A stretch of DNA of 64,000 bases from CAILHX01 sp046155285 (GCA_046155285.1 JBJXEA010000009.1:1-64000); one strand, 5' to 3'. Positions 25,119 to 32,614 are shown, counted from the stretch's first letter. The notes: generated by a model from the sequence alone, not told the origin. Made by a program: numbers and translations.

Positions 25119-25511
25119 TTATGGACGGCGCACAATGTGGGACATGCCGGCATGGGCGGCTTTGCAAATGAACTGGTTATCAAAAGTGGCGAGTTCATCG
25201 CAGCCTTCAGATACGGCGTGGTGCATGGCATCGGAAAAATCGAACCCATTGCGGTAAAGCGTCACTGCGCGTCGTATGGAGGGCTCGCGCTCAAAGTGTA
25301 GATTGCGGACTTGCAGCAGCTTGTTGAAAGCATCCGCCACGATAATCATGTCGAGTTTGTAGGGGCTTCTCAGTACCCATTCCAACTCTAGCGTGACTGT
25401 TAACGGCACAAAACAGGCATTTTCTTTCACTAGAATGCGTGCGGCTTGTAGTTGCTCTGGTTCATCCTGAGTGACGATACGCGCGAGGACGTTGGTATCA
25501 AGTGCGATCAT
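25119..25511 (-). CDS. PIN-domain ribonuclease toxin (VapC-like), second copy
   Basis: A 130-residue PIN domain with acids in MIALDTNVLARIV (Asp), TLELEWVLRS (Glu), GFDFSDAMHH (Asp) and ATFDNQF (Asp). It is only moderately similar to the PIN toxin at 11782, so it is not a recent duplicate. It overlaps its antitoxin gene by 4 bases. Confidence 0.86.
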   Translation of the reverse strand: MIALDTNVLARIVTQDEPEQLQAARILVKENACFVPLTVTLELEWVLRSPYKLDMIIVADAFNKLLQVRNLHFEREPSIRRAVTLYRNGFDFSDAMHHAVSEGCDELATFDNQFICKAAHAGMSHIVRRP

Positions 25512-25747
25512 GGTTTCGGGTAATCGCTAACTCGCATTTCGTTTACATTGATACTGACCCCCTTATAGCCAGTACAGCCTATGACATCGTCAATATCCAA
25601 GCTTTTTCCCGCAGGGTTCACATCAGCGCGAAAGCCCGCACCATCGGCATGAAACTCAAGCCGTGTGCCAGCGGTAATGCCCAGTAGCCGACGTAAATCG
25701 GCGGGGATGACGACTTGGCCTTTTTCTGAAACAGTGACGGTACCCAT
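25508..25747 (-). CDS. AbrB/MazE-type antitoxin, second copy
   Basis: A 79-residue protein with the swapped-hairpin motif TVTVSEKGQVVIPADLRRLLGI followed by GTRLEFHADGAGF. It precedes the PIN toxin and should bind both the toxin and its own operator. The C-terminal tail is acidic with aromatic residues, as expected for toxin binding. Confidence 0.85.
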   Translation of the reverse strand: MGTVTVSEKGQVVIPADLRRLLGITAGTRLEFHADGAGFRADVNPAGKSLDIDDVIGCTGYKGVSINVNEMRVSDYPKP

Positions 25748-25799
25748 GGTATTTTTTCCTTAGAGATTTTACTGATGGCTTACGGGGTAAGCAACGGCA

Positions 25800-26537
25800 T
25801 CATGCACTGGATAAAGTTTTTTTGCTGCGCATGGTGTGCGCGATAAGTAACAGCAATATGGCGGCGAGTATGGCCGATGAACCTATCGTGCCAAACCCTA
25901 GTCCGCCTTTCTCGTGCGTTTTGGTGAGCAAGTCGCCGAAAGTCGCGCCGAAAGGGCGCGTCAGCACGAAGGCCACCCAAAATAGCAGCACTTTGGAAAT
26001 TTTTGTGTAAAACGTGGCGATGACCACCAGCACCAGCAGTGCGCCTATCAGCAAAGCGCCGCCGCCAAAGCCTAAGCCAGAATCATCTGCTAGAAAGTCA
26101 CCCAGCGCGGTGCCTAGCGTGTTGGAAAACAGTATCGCCGTCCAGTACAGCAGCTCCACCTTGCGCGTTCTGATGTCGCTCACAGAAAACGACTCGCCGC
26201 TCAAGCGCCACAATGCAAAAATTACCAGCAAAATGCCGCTGAGTATCAGCGAGCCGTTGGCGTAGCCTAAGCCTAGCGTGCGATCCATGTAGTCTGACAT
26301 GGTCGTCCCCGCGGTGCTAGTGAGCAAGATGACCAGCCAATACAGCGGCGGGTGATAGGCTTTGGCGGCGAGCTGTGAGACCAGCGCACATAACAGCATG
26401 CCCACCAGTATCAGCGAACTCACGGCGTAGCCTACGTTAAGTGTCATCGAGAGCAAATCGCCGGCGGTTTCGCCCAGCGTGGTGGCGCAGATTTTCATGA
26501 TCCAGAAAAATAAAGTGATTTCAGGAAGTTTGTTCAT
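25800..26537 (-). CDS. COG4705-family integral membrane protein with four internal repeats
   Basis: A 245-residue protein with about eight membrane segments, arranged as four repeats. Each has a T/S-x-G-x-T-x-x-D/E core: TTLGETAGDLLS, STAGTTMSDYMD, NTLGTALGDFLA and RPFGATFGDLLT. Each is followed by a GLGFG/GLGYG stretch and a second helix. The conserved acidic and Thr residues inside membrane helices suggest ion or small-solute transport. The family function is not established to my knowledge. It lies near a TctDE-like two-component system. Confidence 0.75.
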   Translation of the reverse strand: MNKLPEITLFFWIMKICATTLGETAGDLLSMTLNVGYAVSSLILVGMLLCALVSQLAAKAYHPPLYWLVILLTSTAGTTMSDYMDRTLGLGYANGSLILSGILLVIFALWRLSGESFSVSDIRTRKVELLYWTAILFSNTLGTALGDFLADDSGLGFGGGALLIGALLVLVVIATFYTKISKVLLFWVAFVLTRPFGATFGDLLTKTHEKGGLGFGTIGSSAILAAILLLLIAHTMRSKKTLSSA

Positions 26538-26617
26538 TTCAGAGCTTCTTAAAGTTGGTTTAGGGGCAGGGTGCGTGTACTTGTTTAGGCGACTTTAGCA
26601 CAGGGAACTCTCATGTT

Positions 26618-26695
26618 CTATCTTAAAAGCCGTGGAGCTTTAGTGCGTGCCTTGCTTGTTAATTTGCCGTTTTGCACTTATTTTCTTTAAGATAG
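26618..26695. promoter_or_regulatory. Inverted repeat upstream of the Sua5 gene
   Basis: CTATCTTAAA (26618-26627) and its exact complement TTTAAGATAG (26686-26695) lie 58 bases apart. The right arm ends 4 bases before the ATG of the Sua5 gene. It could be a long-range stem in the leader or a pair of operator half-sites. Nothing else supports a function. Confidence 0.3.
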
Positions 26696-26699
26696 CTAA

Positions 26700-27662
26700 A
26701 TGCTCATCACACTAACCGAAGCCGTTCACAAGCTACAAGCGGGTGAGCTGGTGGCGATTCCCACTGAGACAGTCTATGGCTTAGCGGGCGATGCGACCAA
26801 CGAAGCCGCTTTGCGGAAGATTTACGCGCTGAAACAACGCCCGCTCGATAATCCGCTGATTGTGCATATTGCCGATATCAGCCAAGTGCAGCATTGGGCG
26901 GCAGAATTTCCGCCATTAGCCGAAACATTAGCCCGCGCATTTTGGCCGGGCGCTTTAACCTTGGTGTTGCCGGCGCAACCTCAGGTTTCGAGCATCGTGC
27001 GCGGCGGTCAATCAACGGTTGCCTTGCGCGTTCCCAGTCATCCCTTAGCTTTGCAGATACTCAAGCTGAGCGGCTTGGCATTGGCCGCACCGTCGGCCAA
27101 TCAATTCACCCAATTAAGCCCCACTACCGCCGCGCACGTGCGGGCTGGGCTGGGCGATGAGCTTGCGGTATTAGATGGCGGTGCGTGTGCCATCGGCATT
27201 GAATCCACCATAGTGCAGGTGGCTGGCGATAATTGGCGTGTTTTACGCCAAGGCATGATTAGCGAAGCGGCGATTGCGGAAATTGCGGCAATTGCGGCAA
27301 TTGCGGCAAAGCCCGCATTGACCACACTGCAAGCCGTAAAAGCGCCAGGCCAGCACCATGTGCATTATTCGCCCCAAACGCCGCTGCATTTGTATGCCAC
27401 GCGCTTAGCGCTACTGGCCGAATCGCAACGGCTTGCCGCGCAAAACAGCCCGCATGCCGCGCTATTGTTTGGTGCGGGCGAGTTACCGCTGTGTCAAAAC
27501 ATTGTTTTAGCCGATGAGGCCAACCAAGCCGCGCATGCGCTCTATAGCGCCTTGCATCAGTTGGATGCGCTCAATTGCAAGCAACTGCTGGTTGAACTGC
27601 CGCCGAATACGCCGACATGGTTGGCGATTTTAGATAAATTACGTCGTGCGGCGCAGGGGTAG
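26700..27662 (+). CDS. L-threonylcarbamoyladenylate synthase (Sua5/YrdC family)
   Basis: A 320-residue enzyme that makes threonylcarbamoyl-AMP from Thr, bicarbonate and ATP for t6A37 of ANN-decoding tRNAs. The YrdC domain (~1-200) shows AIPTETVYGLAGDA, KQRPLDNPL, STVALRVPSHP and SAPSAN-like LAAPSANQF. The C-terminal Sua5 domain (~225-320) makes it the long form. In the linker a 9-bp tandem repeat (three perfect AATTGCGGC units, 27281-27307) encodes AAIAAIAA. The start ATG follows an inverted repeat with no evident ribosome site. Confidence 0.92.
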   Translation: MLITLTEAVHKLQAGELVAIPTETVYGLAGDATNEAALRKIYALKQRPLDNPLIVHIADISQVQHWAAEFPPLAETLARAFWPGALTLVLPAQPQVSSIVRGGQSTVALRVPSHPLALQILKLSGLALAAPSANQFTQLSPTTAAHVRAGLGDELAVLDGGACAIGIESTIVQVAGDNWRVLRQGMISEAAIAEIAAIAAIAAKPALTTLQAVKAPGQHHVHYSPQTPLHLYATRLALLAESQRLAAQNSPHAALLFGAGELPLCQNIVLADEANQAAHALYSALHQLDALNCKQLLVELPPNTPTWLAILDKLRRAAQG

Positions 27663-27762
27663 CATTGAGGATGGTTTAGAAATTAATTTAATTGTCTATT
27701 ATTTTCAATTAGTTAATAATAAGTTGAGTCTGACACCATTGATATGATTGAAAAAGGTGTTG

Positions 27763-27794
27763 TGTTGTTTTGCAAGACCTGACCCCGAGGTTCG
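27763..27794 (-). repeat. Island boundary repeat, left inverted copy
   Basis: This 32-bp sequence (core TTTTGCAAGACCTGACCCC) is the reverse complement of 28317-28348 with two mismatches. The pair brackets the Imm39-type gene. A shorter relative lies at 29418-29452. Similar GACCC-containing repeats accompany REP-associated transposases in proteobacteria, but no transposase is present here. Next to it CGAGGTTCGTTTTAAA is tandemly duplicated (27786-27817). Confidence 0.7.
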
Positions 27795-27835
27795 TTTTAA
27801 ACGAGGTTCGTTTTAAACAAATAGATAGGGAATTT

Positions 27836-28219
27836 ATGGCGCACAATAGAAAATTAGTAATAGGCGTCGTTTCTCTCACAATCGCTAAAATCAGAGGCGA
27901 TATACCGATATTAAGTGAGGTTAGAGATGAACTTGAGCAGCTTTTAATTCAAAGTAATTATCTTGATGGGGCTCCATTTAAATGGGTTGGAATGATATTG
28001 CGCTATGGTTTAAAAAATGATGCTAGCCCAGTGTACGAAAAAATAAATTCAAAACACGGTGATTTACCATTAGCAATTGAGATAGACACACACGAGCTGA
28101 TTGGGGCTAGTAAAGAACAGATGAAACATATATTTACCAAAGCAACTTTAATTGCCCTAATTGATGCTGGGCGTAAATATAATCTCCCTGTCGCAGCCTT
28201 AGAAAATTATCAATCATAA
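27836..28219 (+). CDS. Orphan immunity protein, Imm39-like
   Basis: A 127-residue protein from ATG 27836, placed after ATAGGGAATTT. It shows the pattern I associate with Imm39 proteins: GVVSLTIAKIRGDIPILSEV, then a LDGAPFKWVGMILRYGLKND stretch, HGDLPLAIEIDTHEL and a C-terminal helix ending LPVAALE. Such proteins neutralise toxin domains of polymorphic toxin systems. No cognate toxin is adjacent. It is much more AT-rich than the flanking core genes and is bracketed by inverted repeats, so recent transfer is likely. The family call is from memory of family patterns. Confidence 0.68.
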   Translation: MAHNRKLVIGVVSLTIAKIRGDIPILSEVRDELEQLLIQSNYLDGAPFKWVGMILRYGLKNDASPVYEKINSKHGDLPLAIEIDTHELIGASKEQMKHIFTKATLIALIDAGRKYNLPVAALENYQS

Positions 28220-28316
28220 ATCAGCCCGCGTAGGCCGCACTCGCTTGCGGTGCGCCGTAAATAAAACTCCGGGGTCAAAACTCCGCGAACCTTGGGGTCG
28301 GGTCTTGCGAACCTTG

Positions 28317-28352
28317 CGAACCTTGGGGTCGGGTCTTGCAAAACAACATTTT
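28317..28352 (+). repeat. Island boundary repeat, middle copy
   Basis: CTTGGGGTCGGGTCTTGCAA plus flanks. It is inverted relative to 27763-27794 and direct relative to 29418-29452. A partial tandem copy (CGAACCTTGGGGTCGGGTCT) lies just before it at 28287-28306, so the unit is locally duplicated. Confidence 0.7.
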
Positions 28353-28364
28353 GTTCTTCTGATT

Positions 28365-28406
28365 TCACGCAGCGATCTCCCACACCCCATCATTCATTGC
28401 TATTGA
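28365..28406 (-). pseudogene. 3' end of a split RTX-repeat gene
   Basis: On the minus strand the frame ends AMNDGVWEIAA and stop, with 28 or so of 32 final bases shared with the RTX-like remnant ending at 10832. The other part of the same kind of gene lies at 29110-29414, in the same frame. Between them on the plus strand sits the DUF4160/DUF2442 pair, which appears to have separated the two pieces. Confidence 0.5.
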
Positions 28407-28437
28407 CTGGTGTAATATTTTCTCTATACTTCTATCC

Positions 28438-28665
28438 ATGCCGCGCGTTGCCACTTTTGCCAAGTTTGCCTTGTACCTGTATGCCAACGACCACGGGGTT
28501 GCCCATGTACATATTGAATCCGCCGTTGGACGGGCTTCGATTGCGATTGCAGACGGTAGCCTGCTGGTGGGCGATGTGCCGGTGGGGTTTGTCCGCCAAG
28601 CGCGAGTGTGGATAGCGGCACATCGTGATGAATTGTTGTGTTTATGGAAGGAGTTGCACCCATGA
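28438..28665 (+). CDS. DUF4160 protein, putative toxin-antitoxin component
   Basis: A 75-residue protein with the family pattern: LYANDHGVAHVHIE near the N-terminus (conserved DH and HxH), a SLLVGDVP turn, then a helix with WIAAHRDELLCLWKEL. DUF4160 genes are typically paired with DUF2442 genes and treated as candidate toxin-antitoxin modules. It overlaps the next gene by 4 bases. Confidence 0.8.
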   Translation: MPRVATFAKFALYLYANDHGVAHVHIESAVGRASIAIADGSLLVGDVPVGFVRQARVWIAAHRDELLCLWKELHP

Positions 28666-29108
28666 AAAAAACCATATTGCCCAGAATAGAGTCGCTTGAA
28701 GTCAAGCTGCCCGCCAGCCTTGTGCTGGTGTGGAGCAGTGGCGATGTCACGCCTATCAATTTGGCCAAGACCATTGCCCGCATTTCCAGTTATGCGCCGT
28801 TGCAGGACGCTGCTTCGTTTGCCCAAGCAAAGATAGAGCGCTGGGGACACGCAGTTGTGTGGAGCGATGAGATTGATATGGGAGCGGATGGGTTGTGGGC
28901 GGAGGCCATGCGGCAAAATCCAGCACCCGATCCGGTGGCGGAGTTTGATGCGTGGAAGGTGCGTAATCAGTTGTCGCTGACCACCGCTGCTCATGCTTTG
29001 GGAGTAACCCGCCGCACGGTAAGTGCCTATTTCAGTGGAATGCGTCCTATCCCCAAAACGGTACTGCTGGCTTGCAAAGGTTGGGAGGCGCAACGCAGGG
29101 CGGAGTGA
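28662..29108 (+). CDS. DUF2442 protein with C-terminal helix-turn-helix
   Basis: A 148-residue protein. The N-terminal ~85 residues are DUF2442-like (LPRIESLEVKLPASLVLVW, SGDVTPINL, WGHAVVWSDEIDMGADGLW). The C-terminus is a Cro/XRE-type helix-turn-helix with LSLTTAAHALGVTRRTVSAY. An AAGGAG ribosome site precedes ATG 28662. With the overlapping DUF4160 gene it forms a likely autoregulated two-gene module. It ends exactly where an RTX-repeat fragment on the other strand begins. Confidence 0.8.
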   Translation: MKKTILPRIESLEVKLPASLVLVWSSGDVTPINLAKTIARISSYAPLQDAASFAQAKIERWGHAVVWSDEIDMGADGLWAEAMRQNPAPDPVAEFDAWKVRNQLSLTTAAHALGVTRRTVSAYFSGMRPIPKTVLLACKGWEAQRRAE

Positions 29109-29109
29109 C

Positions 29110-29414
29110 TGGGTACTACCCAACAGGGCATCATTGCCGATGCCGATGCCGCCTGCCAGCGTGTCATTGCCATCTCCGTCTTGCAGTTGGTCATTGCCTT
29201 CTTCACCATACAGGTTGTCGTCTCCGGTATAGCCCCAGAGGATGTCGTTCCCCGTTCCGCCCCACAGGCTGTCTGCACGGCTGCTGCCGCCCATTTGGTC
29301 ATCCCCACCGCCTGCTAAAAAATTGGTGAGTAGCGAGAGGTTGAACGGGTTGTTGTTGTAGGCGCTGTAATAGTTGGCATCAAAGATGTCGTTGCCATCG
29401 GTGCCAATGAGATA
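29110..29414 (-). pseudogene. RTX (hemolysin-type calcium-binding) repeat gene fragment
   Basis: About 100 codons on the minus strand carry RTX nonapeptides: LIGTDGNDIFDAN, LAGGGDDQMGGS, SLWGGTGNDILWG, NLYGEEGNDQL, DGDGNDTLAGG and IGNDALLG. RTX repeats bind Ca2+ in secreted type I proteins. There is no start region: the frame meets the boundary repeat at 29418-29452. Its 3' side is cut by the end of the DUF2442 gene. The frame stays open antisense to that gene down to 28365, but that part has no RTX character. This is a gene remnant. Confidence 0.75.
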
Positions 29415-29417
29415 AAC

Positions 29418-29452
29418 TCCGCGGGCAGGTCTTGCAAAGCAACATTTGAGGA
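29418..29452 (+). repeat. Island boundary repeat, right copy
   Basis: ACTCCGCGGGCAGGTCTTGC plus AAAGCAACATTT. It shares the core AGGTCTTGCAAARCAACATT with the copies at 27763-27794 (inverted) and 28317-28352 (direct). It marks the junction between the RTX fragment and the tyrA upstream region. Confidence 0.65.
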
Positions 29453-29595
29453 GCAATGGAGCCAAGCTCCAATGTTCCTCAAGTGTTGTGGAATTGCTAA
29501 ATTTAAGCGCTTGTCCCATGAGCCAATGCTAGAACAACATTCCGCTTTGACGCAAGCCGCCGCTTGCAACGACACCGGCTTCTGCTTAGGACAGC

Positions 29596-29623
29596 TTGGA
29601 GCATGGTAAGCACCTGTTATAAT
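29596..29623 (+). promoter_or_regulatory. Sigma-70-type promoter of tyrA
   Basis: TTGGAG (29596-29601) and a perfect TATAAT (29618-29623) are 16 bases apart. The predicted transcription start falls at about 29629-29631, on the tyrA ATG (29630). The mRNA may be leaderless, in keeping with the absence of a ribosome site. Confidence 0.65.
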
Positions 29624-29629
29624 TCGGCC

Positions 29630-30511
29630 ATGTCAGCCCCTTTTCCATTCAAAAAACTCGCTATTTTCGGTGTCGGCCTTATCGGCGGCTCGGTGGCGCT
29701 CGCGCTTAAAAAGGCTGGATTGGTGGCGGAGGTGGTGGGCGTGGGGCGCAATCAAAATGCGCTGCAACAAGCTGTGGATTTGGGCGTGATAGATAGCGCA
29801 GTTTCAGCCGCAGAGGCGGTGCAGGGCGCGGATGTGGTGTTGCTGGCGACACCAGTCGGGCAGTTTGCCAGCATCATGCAAAGCATCGCGCCGCATCTTG
29901 ATACCAATACGGTGGTCACCGACGCGGGCAGCACCAAGCAGGATGTGGTGGTGGCTGCCAGAGCGCATATGGGCGACAAATTAAGGCGTTTTGTACCGGC
30001 GCATCCTATTGCAGGAGCAGAAAAAAGTGGCGTGACGGCGGCGCGTGACGATTTATTTCAAGGGCGTAACGTCATCCTCGCGCCCGTCACCGAAACCGCC
30101 AACGATGCCATCGAAACCGCGCAAGCCTTTTGGCAAGCCTGCGGTGCCAAGGTTAGCCAGATGACGCCACGCGGACACGACGAAGTGTTTGCCGCAGTGA
30201 GCCATCTGCCGCATCTGCTGGCGTTTGGGTTGGTGGCGGAGCTGGCGCAGCGCGAGAACGCAGAAAGTTTATTCGCCTTCGCCGCTAGCGGATTTAGAGA
30301 TTTCACCCGCATCGCCGGTAGTTCGCCGGAGATGTGGCGCGACGTGAGTTTGGCCAACCGCGATGCCTTGTTGAAAGAATTGGAAATGTACCAAGAGCAG
30401 CTCGCCAGCATAGGCGCATTGTTGCGCGGCCACGATGGCGCTGGCTTGCAAGCCTTGTTTGAAACGGCGCGTACCGCGCGTAATAATTGGGAACAAAGTA
30501 AAAGTCAGTAA
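29630..30511 (+). CDS. tyrA: Prephenate/arogenate dehydrogenase
   Basis: A 293-residue NAD(P)-dependent dehydrogenase of tyrosine synthesis. The Rossmann motif is LAIFGVGLIGGSVALAL at the N-terminus. VVTDAGSTKQDVV and RFVPAHPIAGAEKSGV contain the conserved catalytic His and Ser region, and HLPHLLAFGL follows. ATG 29630 is used because upstream codons lack homology. It overlaps the aroA start by one base (TAATG). Confidence 0.93.
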   Translation: MSAPFPFKKLAIFGVGLIGGSVALALKKAGLVAEVVGVGRNQNALQQAVDLGVIDSAVSAAEAVQGADVVLLATPVGQFASIMQSIAPHLDTNTVVTDAGSTKQDVVVAARAHMGDKLRRFVPAHPIAGAEKSGVTAARDDLFQGRNVILAPVTETANDAIETAQAFWQACGAKVSQMTPRGHDEVFAAVSHLPHLLAFGLVAELAQRENAESLFAFAASGFRDFTRIAGSSPEMWRDVSLANRDALLKELEMYQEQLASIGALLRGHDGAGLQALFETARTARNNWEQSKSQ

Positions 30512-31845
30512 TGGAAACGTTGCAATTACAAGCCGTGAGCGCTGCCTCCGGCACTGTCAAACTCCCCGGTTCCAAAAGTATTTCCAACCGTACTTTGTTG
30601 TTGGCGGCGCTGGCAGAAGGCACAACAGAAATTCGTGATTTATTGGTTTCGGACGATACCGCGCGCATGTTGGAAGCGCTGGATAAACTTGGTGTTCAAT
30701 TAGAAAAACTGAGCGAGACCGACTGGAAAGTGACCGGTTGCGGTGGCAACTTTCCCAACAAAAATGCCGAGTTGTTTTTGGGTAATGCAGGCACGGCTTT
30801 TAGGCCACTGACGGCAGCGCTTGCCTTGTCTGGCGGTCATTACACGCTTTCTGGCGTGTCGCGCATGCACGAGCGTCCGATTAAAGACTTGGTGGATGCA
30901 CTTCGACAGATTGGTGCGAATATCGAATACATGGGTAATGAGGGTTTTCCGCCACTCAAAATCTCGCCCGCCAGCATTGATGTAAGCAAACCCATTGAAA
31001 TTCGCGGCGATGTTTCCAGCCAGTTTTTGACAGCGCTTTTAATGGCTTTGCCACTTACAGGCAAAGAGGCCACCATCGAGGTCGTTGGCGAGCTTATTTC
31101 TAAACCGTATATTGAAATCACGTTAAACCTCATGGCGAAATTCGGTGTCCACGTAGAACCTGAAGGAGGGCATCGCTTCGCAATTCCTACCACTAACCAA
31201 TACCGAAGTCCTGGCCGGTTTTTTGTTGAAGGTGATGCTTCATCAGCCTCTTATTTCCTAGCTGCGGGTGCGATTGGTGGAGGGCCAGTGCGCGTTATAG
31301 GAGTAAGCAAAGATAGTATTCAAGGCGATGTAAAGTTTACTGATGCCTTGGGTAGAGATGAAACTGAACCCCTGTACACAACTAAGCCCTTAAGTTATAT
31401 GGGGGCGAATATTAGTTGGGGTGATAACTGGATGGAGTCCAGTGCGCCAAGCGGCAGTAAACTAAAAGCCATTGATCTTGATTGCAACCACATCCCCGAT
31501 GCTGCGATGACGCTTGCTGTGATGGCTTTATTTGCAGATGGCACCACGACTTTAAGCAACATCGCCAGTTGGCGGGTTAAAGAAACCGACCGCATCAGCG
31601 CTATGGCGACCGAGTTACGGAAAGTCGGCGCGATTGTGGAGGAAGGCGCGGATTACCTAAAAATAACGCCACCCGCCAAGCTCAACCCCAATGCAGTGAT
31701 TGATACTTACGACGACCACCGCATGGCGATGTGCTTCTCCTTGGTGAGCTTGGGTGGCGTGCCCATCACCATCAACGACCCCAAGTGTGTTGCCAAGACT
31801 TTTCCTGACTATTTTGATCAGTTCGCTACTATCGTCCAAGCTTAA
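30511..31845 (+). CDS. aroA: 5-enolpyruvylshikimate-3-phosphate synthase
   Basis: A 444-residue enzyme of the shikimate pathway that joins shikimate 3-phosphate and PEP. Landmarks are LPGSKSISNRTLLLAAL (substrate-binding KS and R), LFLGNAGTAFRPLTAAL with the PEP loop (GNAGTA-R-P), DVSSQFLTALL and the C-terminal YDDHRMAMCFSL. The glyphosate-loop Gly in GNAGTA is present (class I type). It overlaps tyrA by one base and is followed after one base by cmk. Confidence 0.96.
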   Translation: METLQLQAVSAASGTVKLPGSKSISNRTLLLAALAEGTTEIRDLLVSDDTARMLEALDKLGVQLEKLSETDWKVTGCGGNFPNKNAELFLGNAGTAFRPLTAALALSGGHYTLSGVSRMHERPIKDLVDALRQIGANIEYMGNEGFPPLKISPASIDVSKPIEIRGDVSSQFLTALLMALPLTGKEATIEVVGELISKPYIEITLNLMAKFGVHVEPEGGHRFAIPTTNQYRSPGRFFVEGDASSASYFLAAGAIGGGPVRVIGVSKDSIQGDVKFTDALGRDETEPLYTTKPLSYMGANISWGDNWMESSAPSGSKLKAIDLDCNHIPDAAMTLAVMALFADGTTTLSNIASWRVKETDRISAMATELRKVGAIVEEGADYLKITPPAKLNPNAVIDTYDDHRMAMCFSLVSLGGVPITINDPKCVAKTFPDYFDQFATIVQA

Positions 31846-31846
31846 T

Positions 31847-32527
31847 ATGCCCCTAGCCCCTAGCCCCCAGACTCTAGCCCCTGTTATAGCCATTGACGGC
31901 CCATCCGCTTCTGGTAAAGGCACAGTAGCCCAGCGCGTGGCACAGCAGCTCGGCTTCCATTATCTTGATTCCGGTGCGCTGTATCGCATTGTGGCTTTGG
32001 CGGCGGAGCGTGCTGGTGTTGAGTGGAATGATGGCGATTCTTTGGCGCATTTGGCGGCGGGTTTAGAGATTGTTTTTGATGGCGATGAAATCCTGCTGAA
32101 TGGTGAGAATGTGGCGGCGGCGGTGCGTTCTGAGGCGATGGGCAAGGGCGCGTCGGAGGTGGCGGTACATCAGGCGTTGCGTTCTCAGTTGCTGAGTTTG
32201 CAGCATGGATTTCGCCGTGAGCCGGGACTGGTGGCCGATGGGCGCGATATGGGTTCGGTGGTGTTTGCCGACGCTGAGACCAAAGTGTTTTTAACCGCCA
32301 GCAGTCAGGTGCGGGCGGAACGTCGCTATAAGCAGTTGATAGAAAAAGGAAACCATGCTATTCTGCCGCACGTTTTTGCTGATATTGAAGCGCGAGATGC
32401 GCGAGATAAGTCAAGAACATCGGCACCTTTGGTGCAGTGCGTTGATGCGATGTTTCTGGATACCAGCCAGTTGACGATAGATGAAGCGGTGGAGAAAGTG
32501 CTGCAACACTATCGTCACAATATCTAA
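31847..32527 (+). CDS. cmk: Cytidylate kinase
   Basis: A 226-residue (d)CMP kinase. The P-loop is IDGPSASGKGTVAQ; LDSGALYR binds CMP, and VADGRDMGSVVF and RAERRYKQL follow. ATG 31847 lies one base after the aroA stop with no ribosome site, so reinitiation is likely. The first residues (MPLAPSPQTLAPV) are a short unstructured extension. It precedes rpsA, the widespread cmk-rpsA order. Confidence 0.94.
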   Translation: MPLAPSPQTLAPVIAIDGPSASGKGTVAQRVAQQLGFHYLDSGALYRIVALAAERAGVEWNDGDSLAHLAAGLEIVFDGDEILLNGENVAAAVRSEAMGKGASEVAVHQALRSQLLSLQHGFRREPGLVADGRDMGSVVFADAETKVFLTASSQVRAERRYKQLIEKGNHAILPHVFADIEARDARDKSRTSAPLVQCVDAMFLDTSQLTIDEAVEKVLQHYRHNI

Positions 32528-32558
32528 ATAGTAGTACAATCAATGTTTTATATATGCC

Positions 32559-32614
32559 CCGCAGGTTCAAAGCTTGCGGTTTTTTAATTTTACCCCGTTG
32601 CCAGACGGGTTTTT
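32559..32614 (+). terminator. Two hairpins with T-runs in the cmk-rpsA gap
   Basis: Hairpin 1 (CCGCA...TGCGG, 32559-32579) is followed by TTTTTT. Hairpin 2 (CCCGT...ACGGG, 32594-32609) is followed by TTTTT. Both look like intrinsic terminators but lie between two co-oriented genes, so partial termination or a structured rpsA leader is possible. Ribosomal protein S1 represses its own translation through leader structure in E. coli. Confidence 0.6.

Noticed and set aside
28404..29109. A continuous 384-codon RTX protein on the minus strand
   Set aside because: The middle 230 codons are antisense to a well-supported DUF4160/DUF2442 pair and have no RTX repeats.
27763..29452. A complete insertion sequence or integron
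   Set aside because: There is no transposase, integrase or attC-like array; only repeats and cargo genes are visible.
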